A stretch of DNA of 46,277 nucleotides from Trichinella spiralis (taxonomy: Eukaryota > Nematoda > Enoplea > Trichinellida > Trichinellidae). A model generated the notes under the pieces. That model saw nothing but the letters and a program-made list of their open reading frames with translations. It had not been told where the DNA came from and searched no databases. The DNA lies in contig CM012953.1 in assembly GCA_000181795.3 (NCBI GenBank), positions 12,387,756 through 12,434,032 on the forward strand. The letters run 5' to 3'. This document shows positions 11,666-23,342 of this stretch, piece after piece. Made by a program: the position numbers and the translations under genes. Position 1 is the first letter of the stretch; each line of letters begins with the position of its first letter.

Positions 11666-12420
11666 GCGGTCGTTGGGTTCGGCATCTTTCGTGGGGACAG
11701 TCGCGTCGGAGGTGGTCCAAGCCACCGCAATTGAAGCAACCGTCTCTTCTTCCGACGGGTCGCACAGCCGTCAGAGCCTGTCTTTCCAGCTTCAGGGAAA
11801 GTTTGCCCACCTCGCGTATCAAGGCTTCGATGGACTGGGCCAATTCGGTTTTCTCCGGCTTTGGGTTACTGGTGTGTGACTGCCGACTCTGGTGGAAGTC
11901 TTCTTCCGCCCGCATAACTTTACTGACCAGCTTCCGAGCTTCGGCAAAGGTTGGTGGTTCCTGCAGCCACATCGCCATATACGCCTGCTTCGAGGTTATT
12001 CCCCCGGCGAAACGTGCCACGAGGTCACGTTCTGACACGCCGGCTCTGCGTCCAACCTCTGCTACCTCCTGGGCATATTGCTCGATGGTTTGACCCTCGC
12101 GTTGATGCAGGGCGTGGAACCGCTCGATCAGCTGCCCTGTCGACTCTTCCGGGCCATACGTGCCCAGCAATCGCTTCTTGAACTCCTCGAAGGAGATCTC
12201 CTTTGCTTGTCCCGCCGGGTAGAGCTCGCGGCGGACTGAGTCGCTCAGCAGGTAGCGAGCGACCACGCCGTGGTCAGAGGGCGGAACCCTGCTGACGCAG
12301 AAAAAGTCTTCCAGCCTCTCCAGCCACTCAACAGAGTCCATATCCGGACTAAAAGCCGAGGGCGGACAATAGTAAGCACCCTGGTACACCGATGGCGTTA
12401 TTTCCCGGACAGGCACCCAT

Positions 12421-13015
12421 TGTAACGACCCGCCGGGTGGGGCCAGAGGATCTGCCTCCGGGTCCGCGCCAGTTCGTCCGCCGTCGCTGTGTGCTTGTTC
12501 ATTCTCGCTCGCTCGGTCTCGTCTCCTTGTCGACATCCTCGGAGCACGCTTCTACTCGTACAACTTGTCCACACGTCGGTCAGCGCTCTCGCTCTGGAAA
12601 GATATTTCTCGCTCTTTGCCACTCCAATATATAGAAGGCTTTCGCCGCAGGGGGCACCGTAATGAGTAAACTGAAATTTGATCCTCTATTGTCTTGCTGA
12701 CAGTCCCTTGGCTTGCGGCCCTTCTATAAATCAGCGGCTTGTTACGCGGGGGCTTTGATCCGCTGCCCCACCGGATCATCAGCGACCGGTATGCCCTCGG
12801 ATCAATGACCAAACGCATGTTAAACAATGGCCGAACAATGGCTAATTAGGTACCGACGTGTAGGGTCACGAGGGTCTGTCGCCAAAAGCCACCCGCGGTC
12901 CTCGCCGGCGGCGTCTTTGAACTGGGCGGGGTGGGAGGTTTTATTGCCGCGGCTCCGCGTCTACCTCAGCCGGACCTGCAATGAGCAACGCCGCCGTATA
13001 GCAAGGGTTGTTACA
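12421..13015 (-). repeat. Long terminal repeat of the gag-bearing fossil
   Basis: 595 bp with inverted ends TGTAAC and GTTACA. In the minus direction a TATATATT box lies near 12627-12634, placing the presumed transcription start and R/U5 part at about 12600-12421. About 74 bp of the terminal part recur at 11592-11665, exactly 835 bp away in direct orientation, and a 42-bp piece recurs at 46089-46130. Confidence 0.65.
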
Positions 13016-13020
13016 CATAT

Positions 13021-14327
13021 ATGGTGCATAAAGGAAAAAAATGCGTGCTTAAGATCGTTGGTTTTGACATAAAGTGATAAGTAAATTGAGAAATGCAAAT
13101 CACTAAATCTCTGCGACTATCTTCATCTGCACGCTGCTTGATATTCTTATTTGACTCACCCCAACTCAATCAAACGCATAAACCAATTTTGAGAATTTAA
13201 ATACTCGAATACTCAAATACTAGCTGAAGCCCAGCAATTATCAGTGAAGCGGATTTTATGCACATAAACAGTTTTGAAGATGATTTGATGTTTGTATTCA
13301 AGTTTGCAGTGATTGCCTTCATTTTACAGACAGTGATAAAATGCGGTAATTTTTGACTGTTTTCAATTTAATTCTGATTTTTGAAGTGTTTTTGTTGGTA
13401 ATACTTGTGCATTCAGGCTAGTGCTGAAAGCGTGGTGGCGTCAATGGGCGTCTGTTCGATTGCAAGACCGCGGACTCCCCGGGAACAGCAGAAAGAGCCA
13501 CGCAGCCTGTAGGACAGAAGGGGCGTTGCCGAAACTCGGCAACAGCTATGCTGACACCGTGCAAATGAGGCGGAGGTTACAAAGCAGCCGGTCAAGATGG
13601 CGCAGTTGAACTGCAGACCAAGGCAGTGCCCGGCTCTTGAATTATAAACGAGCTAACGGATGAAGAAGCTGAGGAAAGAGAATTGGCTGGTGGAATGATC
13701 GCCTGATTATTGGTGTGCACGAGTTGACTGCGCTCATGGACCGACACTTCGTGTAATGAAGCGCCGAGTTTAGCTACAGTCTAAGAAACTTGAAAATTAA
13801 ATTTATTTTCTGTAGTTTTTCAAAATTTGCAATAATAAATAGTCAAATCAGTTATTGCTTAACATTTTCCACTTTAAAAATTGACAAATGAAAATTAATT
13901 ATTATTTTTTATCCAAGAGTTATTAGCATGAAATTCATATTATTAATTTTTTATTGTTATTAAATTTTATCTGCATTTTATGAAATATAAACAATAAAAA
14001 CCATATATTTACGGTAGGATTCAATCCTACATTACTTTATTGTAGCTCTAAATATTGTAGTTGGTTGCTCATCGTCAAACTTTACTAGTTCACAGATTTA
14101 AAACGTTTACAGTTGCCTTATAATACCGGAGTATATATATACAATCCGTTGATAAATTATCTGCTTTGAATATTTACAAGGATGAAGTTTAAATTTGACT
14201 TTAAAGTGTTTTATAAAATTTTCTTCAATTTTCGAGGGTTAAAAATGCACAATAGTCTTAATCTTACATTGGTATTCTAATGACTAAATAAATAAGAGCA
14301 TATATTTTTAGAATCTCAAGTATAACA
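13021..14327. other. Intergenic with a possible decayed secreted-protein gene
   Basis: A short plus-strand frame starting at 13258 or 13288 encodes a signal-peptide-like segment (MFVFKFAVIAFILQTVIKC) and ends in a donor GCG|GTAATT at 13345. About 75 nt later a GC-richer block (13415-13780) follows a branch/acceptor-like stretch. None of its frames joins the first exon cleanly over a long distance, although one gives GRLFDCKTADSPGTAER and other Cys-containing text. It may be a decayed Cys-rich secreted gene. The rest, to 14327, is AT-rich and empty. Confidence 0.3.
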
Positions 14328-17300
14328 ATGGCAGAGGTTCATGGAATTCATAAATTTGTTAGTCATGTGGAAGAAGAGTTTTTTGTAGAATATTTCGACA
14401 TGCCCCTAACAGAAGGTTGGGAAATTTCTGCAAAACATTTCCTTATGGATATATTGAATAATCCTGGACCGGTTACTGATTTTATTTCAAATTGGACTCA
14501 ATCCACGTATGATATGCTGATTGGCATTTTCGTTTATTCAAAACCTGAATTTTGGTCTTTTCATCGCACTGGCTCTCTTGGTTATGTTATGAACGAAATT
14601 ATTATGGATGTCTGTAAAGTAACTGAGCAGCACAATTCACTGTTGTTCTTGATGTTTATGTCTTCATCACTCCAAAGATACAAAAAATTGTGTATCTCGT
14701 CTGAAACTGTCAGTTCTGATCTTATAGCGGTTGCAGTCGATTTGGTAAAAAATTATCGTTTTCATGAAATTATGCAAGCAGTTTTGCACACAAACATAAA
14801 TCATTACAATGGTATGTTATGCGAAGAGATGGCATTAATTTTTAGACATTATCTTTCACTGGTTGATGTTTTTGCTACAAAATTGATGAAGACTTCAACG
14901 TGGTTCACCGATATATTGACAATTTATCCTTGGTTCTGTACTGGGAAATATCTTATTTTATCTGAACTGCTTCCTTATTGTAAAGAGGAATCATTTGAAT
15001 GCTCCGTCGACATTTCTAAGCAGTTGGAATTGGCACTGAGTGAAAAGTGTGTGGCTTCGGCTGCGGGACGATTTTGGAAAAAAATGCTCGTGTTTAGAAA
15101 GGATGTAGTATTCAGCATCGAACGTGAGCGAAATTTTTGGGATTCATTTTTCATTACCCACCTGTCTAGCGAGGACTACCGCATAGCACATACGTGTGCA
15201 ACGTTTTTCCTGAAACCATATCTAAATGAGAGAGGCTTGGAATTTTTGGAATTAGCTCGATTGAGACTGTTACCACCAACCAATTATGTGGAGTTGCAGA
15301 ATACTGACTGTTCAGAAATTTGTTCTGTAATTCTTCCTAAGCAGACATTGTCGCACTCGTCGTCGACTCAACGTGCGCGACAATTTTTTCTTTTAACGTT
15401 GAACACTGCACTTCGTCGCAGCAGTCGTCAGTTGCAGCTTCAAGTTATAGAAAGTAATGCTATTGAATTGGCCAATATTATAAAGGAAAATGATCCAGAA
15501 ATTGGAATAATTGCATTTGACATTTTTTGTCGTTACGAGGCGTACATAAGCATACTGACAAAGCGACAAAAAACAAAACTGGTATTTGAATATTTGAAAA
15601 GCAATGTAAAAATTTCAAGGTAAGTGAATTATATTAACCGATAGAGTGAAATTATTTTAAAAAGTATAATTTAATTCGACACGATTGACAAATGGTTTCA
15701 GTTTTAAGCCTTACTCATATTTTGCAAAAAAAATTCAGTTAATCATGAATTTGTGTAAAATTATTTTTATGGATTAATTATATGTTTTTACAGCGTAACT
15801 TTTATGATTAATTTTTAAAGCTTTTTCTGAAATAAGTATAAAAAGTTTGGATGTTTTGCGCGAGGTAAAATTTAACACAGTAAGATGATGATTTTCAAGT
15901 ACAATTAATAGAGCCTGAGTAAAGGTTGAATTTTATTTTATCACTTGTTATTCGTTGTTTTCTTTTCAAATTATTTTATAGTTGAAAATTCAATTGTGTT
16001 TTTTATCTTAGCTCTTGGTTTCGTCATACTGTAAAGGATGCTTTGGCAAAATATTTTCAACATAGCGAATTGATTATTAAATTAAATTTTGCTGATTTTT
16101 GCATAAGCCAGATTTTTCCTGGTGCATGTTTTCAACGAACAATTACTGCACTGAAAATTTTGATCATGCTTCTTCAGCTCGATTCGAATATACTGTGTGA
16201 ATGGGATTCGCGTATTAGTAAAGGTGATACAAAAATGAGTAGCCGCTTGTACATGATCCAGAATATTTGTTTACATTATTACAATACTGTTGAACAAGAT
16301 TGCCAGATTGTTTTGGATAAAATTTTTTCAATCTCTAACAACTATTTGAAATCGGTTGGAAAAAGTTTGCATGATATTTTTGCAAATCCCGGCAGTTACG
16401 ATTGCAATTATGCACTAACCGATTTGTCTTTTACGACGAGCATTCAATGTCAGCTGCAGCTACTTAAATATTTTCCCGACAAAACAGTTACAGTGTCGAC
16501 TTTAGAATATTTGGATGAGATGCTTTCGCAAGCTTTGGAACATCAAACTATACCGCCATGGTCACTGATTGGTCCGATATTTATGAGCGAGTGTTGCAGC
16601 GCGGATCTTATAAATTTGTCTGTCGATTTTAGTAAGCAGTTATTGCATAAATTATTGGAATTTTTGAAATTGCACCTCAACTATGTAAAAAATCAAAAAT
16701 TCAGCTTCTGTCCGCCGTTGTTTGTCGATCTCGACTCGCTTCAAATGGTCAATTCGACCAGAACGCCGATGGCATTGTTCAAAATTTGCTTGTTGAATTT
16801 GTTGCATGGGTGCAATTTGCTCAGAAAATTGTGCACTGCCGGCGAATATCAGGACGTTGAACAAGCAGTGCTATTTTTGGTCGACCTGCTGATGTCGGTA
16901 TCGTCGTGCGTATTGTTGGACAAATGCAGCACCTGCTTGCGCAATGTACTGCGAGATCAGACCACTTGGATCATTTCCGATTTGTACGAAAAAGCGATAT
17001 ATTTCAGTTTGAATTGTTTCGACAGCGATTCAATGATCGAAATCCGATACAGACGTTTGCCGATAATTGTGAAAGTGTTCTCATCGTTCGAATGTTTGTC
17101 AATCAATATGGATTTGGAAAATCGCATCATCCGATTGTGCACATCTTCACCGCTGGCTGCTGTACGGTCACTTTTGGCGTTGACGTCGAATTTAAACAAT
17201 TTTCTGTGTAGTACAAAAAATTTGAAAATTTTCTTCGAAATGTTTATTATTCAAAATTTTTCCTCTTCACAATGGTTGTTACGTCAGGCATCGGCGAAGC

Positions 17301-18849
17301 TTGCGATGCGACTGATAAAACAAGTGTTCATATGCAACGCCGACAGTTTTATTCCACTGGGCCAGATGCCTTTTTCTCACTTTATGGTGAAAATATTTTA
17401 TGCAAATTTGGCATATTGAAAAATAGTTCAATTGATTGATTGATTAATTGAAATTTTCAGACACAATTCAATGAAATGTGGATCATTTGTTTGAACGCAC
17501 TGGAAATGATCGCCGTGCAAGAATATTCATTCCTTTCCGCCTATCCAGTGTTATTGGTATTGCAGCATTTGTCGTTCGATTTTCCTGGTTTCATCAAGAA
17601 CAAGCTGTCGTTTCCATTGAAGCGACTCTGCCAGCATATGCTTCAGTTGGCGTTCACTTGTCCCAGCATGATGGTGCGCCGTATGGCGGCCGGTATTGTG
17701 GTGAAATTGCTCACCAAAGAGACGGCCGCTTCGTTGAAAATATCTCTACAAAGCCTGGTGCGGCAGACCAAGTGGACGAACAACAATCGAGACGGCATGA
17801 ACCATGTGTTGGGATTGATCGACGAAAAGTTTTTTTTCCATTCATCTACTGGTGATGATCTGTATCCAGTGGAGCGGACGAACAGACTCCGCTGGAGTCG
17901 AATGACCACCAGTGACCGGTGCGTCACATTGTCCCAGTGGATCAATCGGCCGTGGACAATACCGAACGATTTGTCGATGTTCGTATCGTTGTTGAAGAAA
18001 AACTGTCTGGGTCGTTATGGCAGTTCGGCCAGGGCGTTGGCTTTGGTACTCTTGTCGGATGTCTACGTCTCATGGAAAGAGCCAGTAGAGGGACTGGACG
18101 ACACGGTCTGGTACAACTGTTTGATTGGATTGGCTTATCGAAAGGGTGACGTCAGCGGGCGCCTTGCCGCATCCACCAGCTTGGTCCGCTGCGGTGAACT
18201 GATGGTCGAGAAGTTGGATATGGTGAAACGAAGTCACCTGCTGCTGACAATGTTGCGCCTTTTCGAAGACGAATCGACCGAAGTGCGCAGTTGCATGGTG
18301 CAAGTGTTGGACATTTTCGACCATCTGAAGGGCGGTAACAAAATTGGCAAAGAGCCGGCGACCATATTTGCCGACTACATTGTCAAGTGGCATTTCAACG
18401 AAGTTCTACTGTACGAATTGGTCGACTTGTTGTTCACTTTTCCCAATGGGATGGTGGAAACCGGCGACAGCAACATCATACGACAGCAAAACAGCGACAC
18501 ATACCGTGAACGGTATATGGTATTGTGCCAGTATTATCGGATGTTGGACTTGTTGTGCGAAACTGATTTGGCACGGGTGAGGGATGCGATTTGTCGTAAA
18601 ATTGACAAAAATTGGAGAGATGCGGCCATCTGTTTGCAGTGCACTTTCACCGACTGGGTGGTCAGCTATGAGCACACTGCCGAGCCTGTATCGGAACGAT
18701 TTTTCCTCATGTTGGCCAGATTCAGCTTCTGTGTGCTGCTTATCACTCGATGCAACTACAACCACTGCTTTACAAACTTTCTCAACTTTGTCAAAGTGCC
18801 TATATCCGAAGTTTCGACCAACTGGTTGTTCAACGTGCCATATTTTTGA
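14328..18849 (+). CDS. THADA: THADA/Trm732-like HEAT-repeat protein (DUF2428)
   Basis: Large helical-repeat protein. Its yeast relative Trm732 works with Trm7 in 2'-O-methylation of tRNA position 32; animal THADA is also linked to energy balance. Three exons, 14328-15619, 16012-17386 and 17461-18849, join in phase and give 1351 residues. The protein is Leu-rich helical repeat throughout. The best family landmarks are SSSQWLLRQASAKLAMRL (the DUF2428 'WxxRxSSxxLF' region), then GQMPFSHF, and HMLQLAFTCPSMMVRRMAA (family: 'SPVYRVRQMAARA'), followed by YGSSARALALVLLSDV and a late HEAT repeat with DESTEVRSCMVQVL. It is shorter than the roughly 1950-residue human protein. The first half shows only general helical-repeat character. 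Exon 3 codons are GC-richer than exon 1. I base the family on these short blocks, so the assignment is probable, not certain. Confidence 0.7.
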
Positions 18850-18904
18850 TTCCATCATTACAATTACTGCATTTGTCTGTTGCAGTTATTACATCATACA
18901 CAAC

Positions 18905-18905
<1 letters not shown>

Positions 18906-18944
<39 letters not shown>
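18906..18944. repeat. (TA)n(GT)n compound microsatellite
   Basis: About 15 nt of TA alternation is followed by about 24 nt of GT alternation, then TTTG repeats at about 18957-18976. Confidence 0.9.
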
Positions 18945-20449
18945 TTAATTTTATTTATTTGTTTGTTTGTTTGTTTATTCATTCATTTGTTTATTTTTGC
19001 TAGTTGAATTATGCTCATGAAAGTTCAAGTTATTGTGAACTTTCAATTATAGNTAATTGTAATTTGTTTTCATATATATTTTTTATTTTTGAATAAGTAT
19101 TGGCTAATATTTTGACGTAAAGTGATGACGACCAAGTGTTGAGAAAAAACATTTTTTTGGTTATTTCAACATTGAAAGATTATGAATGGTTTAAAAAAGT
19201 TAAATTAATCCATCAAAAAAAATACTATGCTAAATTAAAGAGAAAAAAAAATTAATTTGAATAAGATCAATTTTAATCAATCGCTTGAAAAAATGTAATT
19301 TTTTTCATAATTAAACTGCAATTGTCCGCTTGTTATTGCTTATTATGAATAACAACAATTGTCAAAATTTGCTCATCTGTTGTATGACAATTTATTGAAT
19401 CATTACCTAATTATGAAATTTGAAAGTTAAAANGTTTCGTAAAGAAGTAATTTTNTCACTTGAAAAACTTATCATTTATTTATTCTAGTGAAAATAACAT
19501 AAANCATGTTTTTNGTCTAATCTTTAAGCCGGTGAATGAAAAAGTCTTATTGATTTAGTTTAGTTTTTATGAATAATAAGATGAAACTGTAAACCTAATA
19601 AGTTAAACATTTTTTAATTAAAAACAACATCAAAATCAATATAAATACCTGACATTTATCATTATCATTATTATTATGCATATATACAGTTATACATTTG
19701 TACATATACAACTTTAAAAATTCATGCGTTTCTTTGCGATAACTTGTTCTTACTGTTGGAGCTTTATCAATAAATTGCCAACAACTTATAAACGTATATA
19801 TATAATTACTATCAAACGAAGCTTAACTTACTACAATCTATCCAATACAGATTAGCCATGGGAGATTTTATAAAATCTACTTGCTTTGTAATTAGCTTAT
19901 TTAAACAACAATGTATTGAATGTAACTAAAAAACACTGCCATTTTAAATAAATAAATAAATAAAACAACAACTATTTATTTTAATGTAAAATTTAAACTT
20001 ATTGTCAATTAAATCTTACAGTAAAACAAATATTATTAATGCAAAAACCTTAAAATAAGTGAATGGAGTTTTTTTTCAAGAATCATTTCATCAGTCATTT
20101 TAATTTGCTATCTTTTTTTTCTGACGACTTCATATTATTGTTAAATATAAAAAAAGGTTGTCTGCAAATATAAGGATCAAATACGAGTAATGAGCAATTG
20201 AAACTTAACTGCTTCTGCTAAATATTCGATCTGTTTACCGGTTACATTACAGAGTGGCAGAAAATTGAAATACACGCAACGAATCAGACTTAAGAAAAGG
20301 ACAAGAAGCTGCTGCTATTATTTAAAAAGAAAAACTAACAGCCTCAGCTTTCACACACTTCGATTCACTTCTGCTTATCAACTATAGTAACGCCGTTAAA
20401 GAGGCTCCGCAAGATAATTCTTTTTCATTTCATCCATCACATACGTATA

Positions 20450-20500
20450 CATATATATATATATATATATATATGTATACATGCGCGTGTGTGTGCGTGT
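20450..20500. repeat. TA-rich and GT-rich microsatellite
   Basis: An ATATAT run of about 26 nt, flanked by GTATACAT-type inverted text, passes into a CGTGTGTGTGCGTGT run. Confidence 0.85.
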
Positions 20501-20899
20501 ATTCCTTGACCCTACAGGTCAGGTGTAAAATCAATCAATATTATGGAATAAGAAGGATCTTCTTAATTTCATTTCAACTTATTGTCGATCTATACAAGCG
20601 CAAAATTAATTACTTTCACCACTATTTCAATGATCTTCAAAGTGAGAATTCTATTCAGCCGTATAAATTGGTTTCATTTCCACTTTCCATATTCGCTGCC
20701 GTCGTCAACGTAACTTGGAAATAAATGGAAATCAGCATATTAACATATCTGCGTTCCATTTTGAAGCTGAGGCTTTGGTAAATTTTGTTGCAGAAGATGT
20801 TGCCATTTTTGATTTGATTTCTTTTGCGTATTATCGCTTGAGAAAACAACTAGTGAACGGTTTTTGAAAAAAAAGAAAGCATGTGAATAATTTTTACTG

Positions 20900-21895
20900 A
20901 TGGACGACATAAGCATGATAGGCTCTTGGAATGTTTCATCGTTGAGAATTAAAATTCTGCTAAACTCTGACAAATTGAAGTATTCAAACGAAGCTACGGT
21001 AAGCTGGATATTATTGACTTTGGGTTTGGTGAATTTTTTTTGCAATTTTCCCTCTTTATTGGCAATTTTATTAAGCAAAAAACTTCGCTGTACCAATCCA
21101 ATGAATATGTTCGGTTTGTTATTTTTTGCATACACGATTTACAATTTCGGCGTCATTGCACGCAACACCGTGCTACTTTGGCACCAGTACACCTTCGGAC
21201 ACAGAATCATGCAGAGGAACCACTGCATGCTGATTTGGCTAACTGAACAGCTGGGATTTTTACTGATCATCGACATCAACGTCATCATTGTCGCACAATT
21301 TCTCTTCATGATCATATTGAACAGTCGAAATTTAAAACTGGCAACTATCACACGTTACACGTTGAACATCCTGTTGGCCGGAATTTGCATTGCGCATCTG
21401 CTCAACGAAATTGTCACTATTTTCACATTAAACGACACAACCGATCCCTGCAGATGCAGTTTGTTGAGCGGAACGACAAAATTCAATACAAAAAGCTCCA
21501 AAATGCAGTGCATTGTAACGACGTCCACATTAATCATCGCGTACATCATTTTGGCAATCATCATGCAAGTGAAATTCCGCACAACAACCACAACAACAAC
21601 CCAACCAATTACGGATCGTCAAAGTGGAAATTTGCATACGACCGTGCAGAATAGCAAATTTCACATTTTCATGATGACGTGCTGCTTTTTCTGCACAACT
21701 GTGATCATATTGAAATTTATCACTTACTCTTATTTGCGTACAAATCGACCAAACAATGTCGTCGTTTTCATGGTCCGTGCGATCAATACTCTGCCCCATT
21801 TGGCCGGCACTGTCTACTTTGCCACCGTATATTGGCGTTGTGGTCAATTTCAAAAAGTTCTGAACAATTTGTTCAAGTGCAAGGTGAATATTTGA
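20900..21895 (+). CDS. Intronless seven-transmembrane receptor (GPCR-like)
   Basis: A 331-residue single-exon frame with seven hydrophobic segments at about residues 35-57, 70-92, 112-138, 150-170, 205-225, 252-274 and 283-306, i.e. a rhodopsin-type layout. The short N-terminus has an N-glycosylation site (NVS). Cys in RNHCMLIW before segment 3 and Cys in DPCRC before segment 5 could form the usual disulfide. No DRY motif is visible after segment 3; the text there is LNSRNLKLA. The third loop has a poly-Thr run, and segment 7 is followed by YWRCGQFQKVLNNLFKC, like an amphipathic helix 8 with a possible palmitoylated Cys. It resembles nematode serpentine receptors in general, but I cannot place it in a named family. 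Ligand unknown. The lack of introns contrasts with most neighbours. Confidence 0.75.
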   Translation: MDDISMIGSWNVSSLRIKILLNSDKLKYSNEATVSWILLTLGLVNFFCNFPSLLAILLSKKLRCTNPMNMFGLLFFAYTIYNFGVIARNTVLLWHQYTFGHRIMQRNHCMLIWLTEQLGFLLIIDINVIIVAQFLFMIILNSRNLKLATITRYTLNILLAGICIAHLLNEIVTIFTLNDTTDPCRCSLLSGTTKFNTKSSKMQCIVTTSTLIIAYIILAIIMQVKFRTTTTTTTQPITDRQSGNLHTTVQNSKFHIFMMTCCFFCTTVIILKFITYSYLRTNRPNNVVVFMVRAINTLPHLAGTVYFATVYWRCGQFQKVLNNLFKCKVNI

Positions 21896-23342
21896 AAAAA
21901 AAAGAAAAGATGCAGACAATTCTTCGAATCAGTCGAACGATTCAACTAAAAAATATTAAATTCAAAAAAAAATTTTTTTACATCTGTTTCTTTTCTTTTC
22001 TTTTCTTTTCTACACAAAAACGACGCATTTATATCTGTTATTATGTTTTATTTTTCAGAATATAAAAATTTGATCAACGTGTTGTTTTGAAATCACTCAC
22101 ATGAAATGCTAGTTATTTCATTAATTATTCCAAATTATTGCTTAACATTTATGGATGTTGCAATATTTTGTTAATGTTTCCAATTTTTGAACGCTTCCAA
22201 CTGTGCATCAAATATTTACGCATACTTTGCACATAATTGAAACATTTACGCAGGATAAATTTAAATTTATTTCACGTTACGCAATTTTTATTTCATTATC
22301 TCAAACGGTCATATATAGAAATGCTATTCACTTTAGAATTTGAAATAACATTACCAGTTAATTAATGATGAAAAATTACAAATAAATATTTAACAGAAAA
22401 TATTTTTCATCACTTGTTGGTATACTTTATTTTACTTTCAAAATATTCATAGTGTAAATGAAATTTCTGTCTCTGACTTGTCTTGCTATGCTTTCAATTT
22501 AAAAATAAAATATGATTATTGCATTTATAAATACTATCCATTTATCTATAAAAATTAGTCAACACGTAACAAACTTTAATTATTTTTGAACAATTTTAAA
22601 TCTTCTTCACTTGCACAACTAAATTTAATTATATAATAATGTACTTTGAAAATTTATTAGCATTATCATAATAATCTACTATATAAATTTCTTTACTGAA
22701 ATGCTATACATTTACGAAATATTTCAGTTTTGAATGCAATTTACTTTATTTATGTTAAAATAAAAATTAATCTTTGCATAACACTTCAAATCATGTGAAG
22801 GGAAGTTTAAGACACGATCATTAAACTTCTATTACAAGTAATTCCTACTTTGCACAATTATTGCCTATATTCACAAAACTCTGGTACTCACGTTATACTG
22901 CGTATCACCGCTAGTTTCAATAATCTTACTTACACTGACTGAATTGAATTTAGTATTGCTTTCACAAATTATATATATGTATAATCAACTTTTATTTCTT
23001 TAATAAGCATAAACCTGTATGGTTTTCATGGCAAATCATTTAAATTGTTACAATTCTGCTAAAAAATCAGTATAACTATATTACAGTGGTAAAGGAAGTT
23101 ATTATTAATATTTGAATTTAGATAAATTTCAGAATTAAAAATTGTCAACGGTTCTTAATTTCTTGAACATCACTTTACAGTACTACATTACAAGTCATCA
23201 ATCTTCTTCAGCTACAGAACAATCAGTGAAGTTAACATAAATATTTTAATTAACAAAACTCAAAACAAAAATGCACATTTTTCAACCAATCCAAAACTTT
23301 CGAAGCTCAACATGAACGTGAAAATGCAATAATCTAAGAGTT
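21896..23342. other. AT-rich intergenic DNA
   Basis: A (TTTTC)n run lies at about 21988-22010. The rest has no supported gene; it separates the 3' ends of the plus-strand receptor and the minus-strand exonuclease. Confidence 0.6.

Larger units (their letters stand above)
11587..13015 (-). mobile_element. Broken LTR-retrotransposon fossil with gag part
   Basis: A compact minus-oriented LTR element. Its parts, in its own direction, are one long LTR (13015 to 12421), a gag region with a capsid-like segment and a single CCHC zinc knuckle, and a short second LTR remnant (11665 to 11587). The LTR termini are TGTAAC...GTTACA. The same 5-bp word CATAT lies on both sides (11582-11586 and 13016-13020), which fits a target-site duplication. 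It is GC-rich against AT-rich surroundings. No pol genes are present, so it is broken. The family is probably Ty3/gypsy-type, based on the gag with CCHC knuckle; this is uncertain. The two LTR pieces still agree almost perfectly over the shared part, so it is probably fairly young. Confidence 0.75.
18850..20899. other. AT-rich intergenic DNA with microsatellites and N bases
   Basis: Contains a TA/GT compound microsatellite, TTTG repeats, TAAA repeats near 19950 and a TA-run near 20451-20476. Single N bases occur between 19053 and 19514. The 83-codon plus frame at 20473-20724 is unsupported. No gene is recognised. Confidence 0.6.

Noticed and set aside
18406-18858. Minus 150-codon frame opposite the THADA-like gene
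   Set aside because: Antisense shadow of a GC-richer coding exon; no domain.
20473-20724. 83-codon plus frame starting in a microsatellite
   Set aside because: Its start depends on repeat sequence and the rest shows no family resemblance.
21530-21919. Minus 129-codon frame opposite the 7TM receptor
   Set aside because: Antisense shadow; the plus frame has a coherent seven-helix pattern.
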